Below, in pieces: positions 1 through 5,720 of a stretch of DNA of 5,720 bases. Numbering within the stretch: the stretch's first letter is position 1; every line of letters starts with the position of its first letter. The notes beneath the pieces are model-generated. The model was not told where the DNA came from and did no database searches. It worked only from the letters and a program-made list of their open reading frames with translations. The position numbers and the translations under genes were made by a program. This DNA is from Clostridia bacterium (GTDB lineage Bacteria > Bacillota_A > Clostridia > Peptostreptococcales > Anaerovoracaceae). Location: NCBI GenBank assembly GCA_024403175.1, contig JAKSSI010000096.1, positions 1 to 5,720 on the forward strand, in the 5' to 3' direction.

Positions 1-13
1 CTGAATTGGGGTT

Positions 14-36
14 TAGATAGTTTTTTCAACTGTCTA
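14..36 (+). terminator. Possible weak hairpin terminator for + strand transcription
   Basis: Bases 14-22 and 28-36 form a 9-bp stem (one G-U pair) around a 5-nt loop, followed on the + strand by CTTTTA. On the minus strand the G-U pair becomes an A-C mismatch and no U-run follows, so it does not suit the pfkA transcript. It would suit a convergent gene entering from the left, of which nothing is visible. The stem is AT-rich and the U-run short, so it may be chance. Confidence 0.22.
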
Positions 37-77
37 CTTTTAGTTGACTAGTTCATGCAAATGCAGATCCTTTTATT

Positions 78-1040
<963 letters not shown>

Positions 1041-1044
1041 CTAG

Positions 1045-1050
1045 TCACCT
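1045..1050 (-). promoter_or_regulatory. Shine-Dalgarno of pfkA overlapping the dnaE stop codon
   Basis: On the minus strand the junction reads TAG-GTGACTAGACT-ATG. AGGTGA is a strong Shine-Dalgarno with a 7-nt spacer to the pfkA ATG, and its first two bases are the last two of the dnaE TAG stop. It confirms the pfkA start and suggests that ribosomes finishing dnaE can pass directly to pfkA. Confidence 0.85.
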
Positions 1051-4000
1051 ATCTTAAACAATCCTTTCCGAATTCGTCATAAATCTTGTTAAAGAATTCA
1101 TCACATGGGTCGACCCAAAGGTCGTAGTCTAGTTTATATTTGTTGCCACTCTTTGCAACCATAATGGCAACAGGCATATCGCCTAAATGCTGACGAGCAA
1201 TCTTCTTAAAAATGTTAAGTCCTTGAGTGTCGTCGTACTTATCAGGAATTACAATCTTAATCATACTCTGCGTTGGCACAGGAGTGCTTGAAGCCGCATC
1301 CTTGCTGCTAACTATTCTGCCATTGTAATCTGAAAGAAGAATTACTCTATCTGCAAGAAGTTTTGGAATATCTTCCTTAACGTCTAACTTTCCGCTGACA
1401 ACTACTACATTGTCTACTTCAATATTGGCTCTATCTAATCCGTAGGTCTTTGGGAAAACAACTACTTCCAAATTACCATACAAATCTTCAAGATCTATGA
1501 AGCCCATTGGTTCGCCCTTTTTAGTAATCAGCTGCTTTTTGCCGGTTATAAGGCCTGCCATAATAACGGACTTCTTATCTTTTGCAATGCACTTTCCTTC
1601 TTCATCGAAAAACTGCTGTGTATCGCAATCGATAATAGTTTTTATTTCTTCAGCTACATCGTCCAAAGGATGCGCAGTAAGGTAAATGCCCAGCATTTCC
1701 TTCTCCATCTGCATTAAATCCTTCTTTGAAAACTCTGTCGCTGGATTTAACTTTCTATCAAGCTTAAAGCCTGTATCCATACCAAAGAGGCTCATCTGAC
1801 CATCTAAGGAATTCTTTGCATCTTGCTGAGCACTAGCAAGAAGATCTGTAATGGATGCAAGTTTTTCAGCCTTGTTTCCTGGGAAGCATTCAAAAGCACC
1901 AGCCTTTGTAAGTGCTTCTAAGGCCTGCTTATTCATATTATGAACGTCTACGCCATCCATAAATTCAAAGAGGTCTGTAGGCATCTTGCGTTCGCGTGCA
2001 GCAATGATTTCATCTACTACAGCTTCACCAACGTGCTTAATACCAAGAAGACTGTAACGAATTGCTCCGTTTTCAGTTGAGAAGTGCTTTTCAGACTTGT
2101 TTACATCTGGAGGAAGCACATCTATACCCATTTCATGGCAGTTTCTAATAAGAATTGCAACAGCATCTGCATTTGCAGGATAAGTCATCAGAGATGCCAT
2201 AAACTGCACTGGATAATGAGTCTTAAGCCAAGCTGTCTGATAGGCTACAACAGCGTATGCAGCAGCATGGGACTTGTTAAATGCGTATGCAGCAAAGCTT
2301 GTCATTTCATCGAAGATGATGTTTGCAGGTTCTTCTGGAATACCGTTTCTAATGCAACCCGGTACGTCTATAGTTCCATCAGGATTAAGCTTACCATTTA
2401 CAAAGTATTCTCTTTCCTGAGCCATTACATCGGCCTTCTTCTTAGACATAGCACGACGAACCAAGTCGGCTCTTCCGTAGGAATAACCACCCAGTTTTCT
2501 TACAATGTCCATTACCTGCTCTTGGTAAACAATACATCCGTAAGTCGGAGAAAGAATTGGTTCAAGTTCAGGTACAAGATATTTAATGTTTTCAGGATTC
2601 TTCTTACATGAAACGTATGTAGGAATGGAATCCATTGGGCCCGGTCTATAAAGTGAAATACCGGCGATAAGGTCTTCTAAGCAGTCTGCCTGAAGATCTT
2701 TCATGAACGCTGTCATACCACCAGATTCAAGCTGGAATACACCAACCGTATTTCCTGAAGCAATAAGCTTGTAGGCTTCTGGGTCGTCGTAAGGTATTTT
2801 TGAAAGGTCTATATCAAGACCAGTATCTTTCTTAATAAGTCTTAAGCAGTCCTGAATAGCTGTAAGGTTTCGAAGACCTAAGAAGTCCATCTTAAGAAGA
2901 CCCAGGTGTTCGATTTCAGTCATGATAAACTGTGTGGCTAAGGACTTACCATCTCGTTCTGAAAGAATCATCGGAACGTACATATCTACAGGGTCGGAAG
3001 AAATTACAACACCTGCAGCATGTGTAGAAACGTGTCTTGCTAAACCTTCAAGAACCTTAGCTGTATCTACAATCTGGTGAACCAGTTCATTGTTTTCGTA
3101 AACGTTTCTAAAGTCAGGGCTATCTTTTATAGCAGACTCTAAAGTTACTTTCAAATCATCCGGGGTCATCTTGGAAATTTCCAAAGACTGCTGGAATGGG
3201 AGTTCCATTACCTTTGCAACGTCTTTGAATACAGCCTTAGCCTTTAAAGTACCGAATGTTGAAATCTGAGATACGTTATCTATACCATACTGTCGTTTTA
3301 CATAATCGATAACTTCACCACGTCTTTCAACGCAGAAGTCCATATCGATATCAGGCATAGATACACGTTCTATGTTAAGGAATCTTTCGAAAATTAAGCT
3401 AAATCGAATTGGGTCGATGTCGGTGATTTCCATAGTGTAAGCAACGATAGAACCCGCAGCAGAACCACGGCCTGGGCCTACCATAATGCCATTACCTTTT
3501 GCATAGTTTACGAAGTCCCATACGATGAGGAAGTAACCTACATAACCCATCTTTTCAATGGTTGTAATTTCATAGCGCATACGATCTTTGAGTTCATCAG
3601 TTACATTTGGCGCTAAGTCTTCCATGTTTTCAGGAACAAAATCTGCGTCCTTTCTTGCAGAAGAAGGACGAGGCTCTGCAGTGCCGTATCTGTGTTCAAG
3701 ACCGGACCAACAGAGATATTCGAAGTATTGATTCTCAGAAGTGAAATTATCTGGAATCTTAAACTTTGGAATATGATACTGTCCGTATACAAATTCGAAA
3801 GTACACTTATCTACAATTTCTTGAGTATTATCTATTGCTTCTGGAACATCAGCAAAGATGTCGCGCATTTCCTTTTCAGACTTAAGATAAAACTGGTCGT
3901 TAGGGAAACGCATTCTATCAGGGTCGCTGTAATTAGCCTTTGTACCAATGCAAAGCAGTACATCATGAGCCTTAGCATCTTCCTGATTGATATAGTGAAC

Positions 4001-4612
4001 GTCGTTAGTTGCAACCATCTTAACGCCAAGTTCTTTAGAAAGCATCTTAAGGCCTTTGTTAACCTTAATTTCTTCTTCAAGGCCTTGGTCTTGAAGCTCT
4101 AAATAAAAGTCTTCACCGAACTGGTCTTTTAAGAACTGGGCCTCTGCCTTTGCGCCTTCATAATTGTCATTCATAAGCTCTCTTTGAACTTTACCTGCAA
4201 GACAAGCAGAAAGGCAAATAAGGCCTTCGTGGTATTTTTCTAAGAGTTCGTGGTCTATTCTTGGCTTATAATAGAAGCCTTCTTTGTAGGCTAAAGAAAC
4301 CAGCTTAATAAGGTTTTCGTAGCCCTTCTGATCTTTTGCAAGGAGCACAAGATGCCCATGGTGTCTATCATCTATGCCACCACGATCAAATCTTGTTCTT
4401 GCAGCTGTATAGCATTCGCAGCCTATGATAGGCTTAATGCCATTCTTTTTAGCCTGATCGAAAAACTGAACCGCACCAAACATAACACCGTGGTCTGTTA
4501 TAGCACAAGAAGTCATGCCAAGCTCTTTGAGCTTTGCCATGAGTTTGTCTATACGGCACGCGCCGTCCAAAAGACTGTATTCGGTATGTACGTGTAAGTG
4601 TGTAAATGCCAT
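1049..4612 (-). CDS. dnaE: DNA polymerase III alpha subunit (C-family polymerase, PHP-bearing)
   Basis: This is a complete 1187-residue DnaE, the DNA-synthesising subunit of the bacterial replisome. Domain order: PHP (about 1-270), with HLHVH at 5-9, DHG at 40-42, E66, H87, C137 and DVH at 204-206; the palm/fingers core (about 340-840), with GPGRGS at 379-384, PDIDMD at 420-425 supplying Asp421 and Asp423, and the third catalytic Asp at 576 in KMDFLGL; YRPGPMDS at 655-662; YAFNKSHAAAYA at 776-787; a helix-hairpin-helix region (about 850-910); a probable sliding-clamp peptide QMSLF at 939-943; an OB fold (about 1014-1095); and a C-terminal domain to 1187. The ATG is chosen because the PHP motif begins 4 residues later, as in homologues. 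E. coli DnaE is 1160 residues and B. subtilis DnaE 1115. No clear Shine-Dalgarno is seen (only a weak TGAG), and the ATG lies 2 nt after the upstream stop, so translation is probably coupled. Many Firmicutes also carry PolC, so this enzyme may share leading- and lagging-strand work with it; that is inference. Confidence 0.97.
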   Translation of the reverse strand: MAFTHLHVHTEYSLLDGACRIDKLMAKLKELGMTSCAITDHGVMFGAVQFFDQAKKNGIKPIIGCECYTAARTRFDRGGIDDRHHGHLVLLAKDQKGYENLIKLVSLAYKEGFYYKPRIDHELLEKYHEGLICLSACLAGKVQRELMNDNYEGAKAEAQFLKDQFGEDFYLELQDQGLEEEIKVNKGLKMLSKELGVKMVATNDVHYINQEDAKAHDVLLCIGTKANYSDPDRMRFPNDQFYLKSEKEMRDIFADVPEAIDNTQEIVDKCTFEFVYGQYHIPKFKIPDNFTSENQYFEYLCWSGLEHRYGTAEPRPSSARKDADFVPENMEDLAPNVTDELKDRMRYEITTIEKMGYVGYFLIVWDFVNYAKGNGIMVGPGRGSAAGSIVAYTMEITDIDPIRFSLIFERFLNIERVSMPDIDMDFCVERRGEVIDYVKRQYGIDNVSQISTFGTLKAKAVFKDVAKVMELPFQQSLEISKMTPDDLKVTLESAIKDSPDFRNVYENNELVHQIVDTAKVLEGLARHVSTHAAGVVISSDPVDMYVPMILSERDGKSLATQFIMTEIEHLGLLKMDFLGLRNLTAIQDCLRLIKKDTGLDIDLSKIPYDDPEAYKLIASGNTVGVFQLESGGMTAFMKDLQADCLEDLIAGISLYRPGPMDSIPTYVSCKKNPENIKYLVPELEPILSPTYGCIVYQEQVMDIVRKLGGYSYGRADLVRRAMSKKKADVMAQEREYFVNGKLNPDGTIDVPGCIRNGIPEEPANIIFDEMTSFAAYAFNKSHAAAYAVVAYQTAWLKTHYPVQFMASLMTYPANADAVAILIRNCHEMGIDVLPPDVNKSEKHFSTENGAIRYSLLGIKHVGEAVVDEIIAARERKMPTDLFEFMDGVDVHNMNKQALEALTKAGAFECFPGNKAEKLASITDLLASAQQDAKNSLDGQMSLFGMDTGFKLDRKLNPATEFSKKDLMQMEKEMLGIYLTAHPLDDVAEEIKTIIDCDTQQFFDEEGKCIAKDKKSVIMAGLITGKKQLITKKGEPMGFIDLEDLYGNLEVVVFPKTYGLDRANIEVDNVVVVSGKLDVKEDIPKLLADRVILLSDYNGRIVSSKDAASSTPVPTQSMIKIVIPDKYDDTQGLNIFKKIARQHLGDMPVAIMVAKSGNKYKLDYDLWVDPCDEFFNKIYDEFGKDCLR

Positions 4613-4614
4613 AA

Positions 4615-5720
4615 TTAAATGCTCAGTTTATCGTATTTTTCTATAAATGGTTTAATTGAATTAAGAATTTTTGCAACCCCGCCTTCAAGATTACTTTCAA
4701 TGTTTAAAGGCATTACTGGGTCGTGCAGGGATTTTCTAATTAGGAACCAGCCATCGCCAAATTCCTTTGCAACGTTTACTCTAACGCCTTCGTAGTTAGG
4801 AAGTTCAAGGCTCATTCCTTCAAACTTTCCTGCTTCTACATCAGCCTTAAGAGTATCTAAAACGTCTTGTGCATAATCAGAGAAATTGTCGCAGTTAACT
4901 GCGAATCTAAATTCCTTTGCTTCTTTTGGATCTTCAAGTTCTGTAAGAAGAGAAGAAATTGTCTTACCTTCTCTCTTAAGCTTTGCAGCCTTGATTACTA
5001 TCTTTGTGGCAAGATATGCACCGTCATCAAGGAAGTAATTTTCCTTAAGAGCAGCGTGGCCAGATGTTTCAATAGCCAGCTGGCAATCTGTGCCCTGGGC
5101 ATTAAGTTCTAAGCCCTTGTTTATAACGTTCTTATAGCCTCTCTTAAATCTTAAGTGATTCAGTTTAAGGCTCTCTGTAAGGAAGACTCCAAGCTGAGTA
5201 CTTGTGATACTGTCCGTAACAACAGTAGTGCCTAGGTGTCCTTCCATTGCGATAACTGCAGCGAGTGCTACAATTCTATTTCTTGCAATTTCATTTCCAT
5301 TTTCATCTACAGCTGCAGATCTATCTCCATCTGTATCGAAGATAATTCCAAGGTCTGCATTAGCAGCTTTTGCAGCTGCACAAATGGATTTCATAGCCTC
5401 TTCGTTTTCAGGATTTGGCTGATGATTTGGGAAATATCCGTTTGGTTCTAAGAACTGAGAACCGCTGATATCTGCACCAAGTTTTTCAAGTATTTCTGAT
5501 GCATAAAAACCGCTTGCACCGTTGCCTGCATCAACAACGATTTTAAGACCTGCAAGAGGCTTAGACGCTTCATCAGTGCCAAGCTCCTTGCAGATAATAT
5601 TTCTTGTATGAGAAGAATAAACGCTCATCAAATCGAATTCTATATGCGCACCAATTGAAAGTGTAGCAAATGGTGGTTTGTTTTCTGCATTTTCGATAAG
5701 CTTTGAAATATCCTTTTTGT
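4615..5720 (-). CDS. Alpha-D-phosphohexomutase (phosphoglucomutase/phosphomannomutase family), 5' end outside window
   Basis: Enzymes of this cytoplasmic family interconvert hexose 1-phosphates and 6-phosphates through a phosphoserine and a bound Mg2+, feeding glycolysis or sugar-nucleotide synthesis. The frame stays open from the TAA stop at 4615-4617 to the right edge, so 367 C-terminal residues are visible and the true start lies outside. A TTG at 5629-5631 (reading TTG-ATG-AGC) is an internal codon, not the start: codons before it continue without a stop and look like the end of domain I running into the D-L-M-x-x-Y opening of domain II. Visible signatures are the metal-binding loop DTDGDR (5320-5337), the domain III sugar loop ETSGH (5056-5070), and the domain IV phosphate-binding loop RKSLHDP (4717-4737). 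The catalytic-serine region of domain I is missing, roughly 110-150 residues by family comparison. The DTDGDRS and SLHDP forms differ from typical PGM, ManB and GlmM loops, so glucose versus mannose specificity cannot be assigned. The stop lies 2 nt before dnaE. Confidence 0.9.
   Translation of the reverse strand, partial: KKDISKLIENAENKPPFATLSIGAHIEFDLMSVYSSHTRNIICKELGTDEASKPLAGLKIVVDAGNGASGFYASEILEKLGADISGSQFLEPNGYFPNHQPNPENEEAMKSICAAAKAANADLGIIFDTDGDRSAAVDENGNEIARNRIVALAAVIAMEGHLGTTVVTDSITSTQLGVFLTESLKLNHLRFKRGYKNVINKGLELNAQGTDCQLAIETSGHAALKENYFLDDGAYLATKIVIKAAKLKREGKTISSLLTELEDPKEAKEFRFAVNCDNFSDYAQDVLDTLKADVEAGKFEGMSLELPNYEGVRVNVAKEFGDGWFLIRKSLHDPVMPLNIESNLEGGVAKILNSIKPFIEKYDKLSI

Noticed and set aside
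28..49. A second 6-bp inverted repeat (TCAACT/AGTTGA) downstream of pfkA
   Set aside because: It is short and AT-rich with a 10-nt loop, cannot form together with the 14-36 hairpin, and has no U-run after it on either strand.
28..76. Minus-strand AAGGA followed by ATG downstream of pfkA, as the start of a further gene
   Set aside because: The ATG is followed by one codon and then TAG, so no protein is encoded. No other supported start occurs before the left edge.
44..76. TTGACT on the + strand as a -35 promoter element
   Set aside because: No acceptable -10 box lies 16-18 nt downstream, and the transcript would be antisense to pfkA.
2084..2611. A 175-codon open frame on the + strand within dnaE
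   Set aside because: It is fully antisense to conserved DnaE catalytic-core sequence, with unusual composition and no recognisable motif.
3692..4102. Open frames on both strands (a 136-codon + frame and an 82-codon out-of-frame minus ORF) within the dnaE PHP region
   Set aside because: Both overlap the well-conserved PHP domain in other frames, and their products show no recognisable domain.
5626..5631. TTG/ATG codons that could be read as a start for a 338- or 337-residue phosphohexomutase
   Set aside because: The frame stays open for 29 more codons to the window edge with family-like sequence, and the enzyme needs domain I with its catalytic serine. The gene is cut by the window, not short.

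Overview
The window holds three genes, all on the minus strand and almost without gaps. In transcription order (right to left) they are the C-terminal part of an alpha-D-phosphohexomutase (phosphoglucomutase/phosphomannomutase superfamily), a complete DNA polymerase III alpha subunit (dnaE), and a complete ATP-dependent 6-phosphofructokinase (pfkA). The last 77 bases on the left are non-coding as far as can be seen.

The sequence suggests a low-to-moderate GC member of the Firmicutes, most likely class Clostridia. The reasons are AT-rich codon choice, an adjacent dnaE-pfkA pair (a common arrangement in Clostridia), a 319-residue PfkA that lines up position for position with the Bacillus type in its first two thirds, and a DnaE with an intact PHP metal site and the G-C-I-R-N-G segment before the YAFNKSH motif that I associate with clostridial DnaE proteins. 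I cannot place it below class with confidence.

Layout: the phosphohexomutase (4615-5720, start beyond the right edge) ends 2 nt before the dnaE ATG. dnaE (1049-4612) ends 11 nt before the pfkA ATG, and the pfkA Shine-Dalgarno AGGTGA overlaps the dnaE stop codon. No promoter or terminator fits between the genes, so one polycistronic transcript with translational coupling is the simplest reading. The promoter must lie right of the window. Downstream of pfkA there is one small AT-rich hairpin, which would work better as a terminator for + strand transcription than for this operon.

Together the genes place two hexose-phosphate enzymes around a replicative-type polymerase: hexose-phosphate interconversion, DNA synthesis, and the committed step of glycolysis. 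The enzymes themselves look ordinary and intact. I found no mobile element, RNA gene, CRISPR array, intein, frameshift or unknown system. The points worth a second look are the tight coupling, the divergent phosphohexomutase subgroup, a likely intact PHP nuclease centre and clamp-binding motif in DnaE, an apparent loop insertion in DnaE, and two substitutions at fructose-6-phosphate-contacting positions of PfkA.
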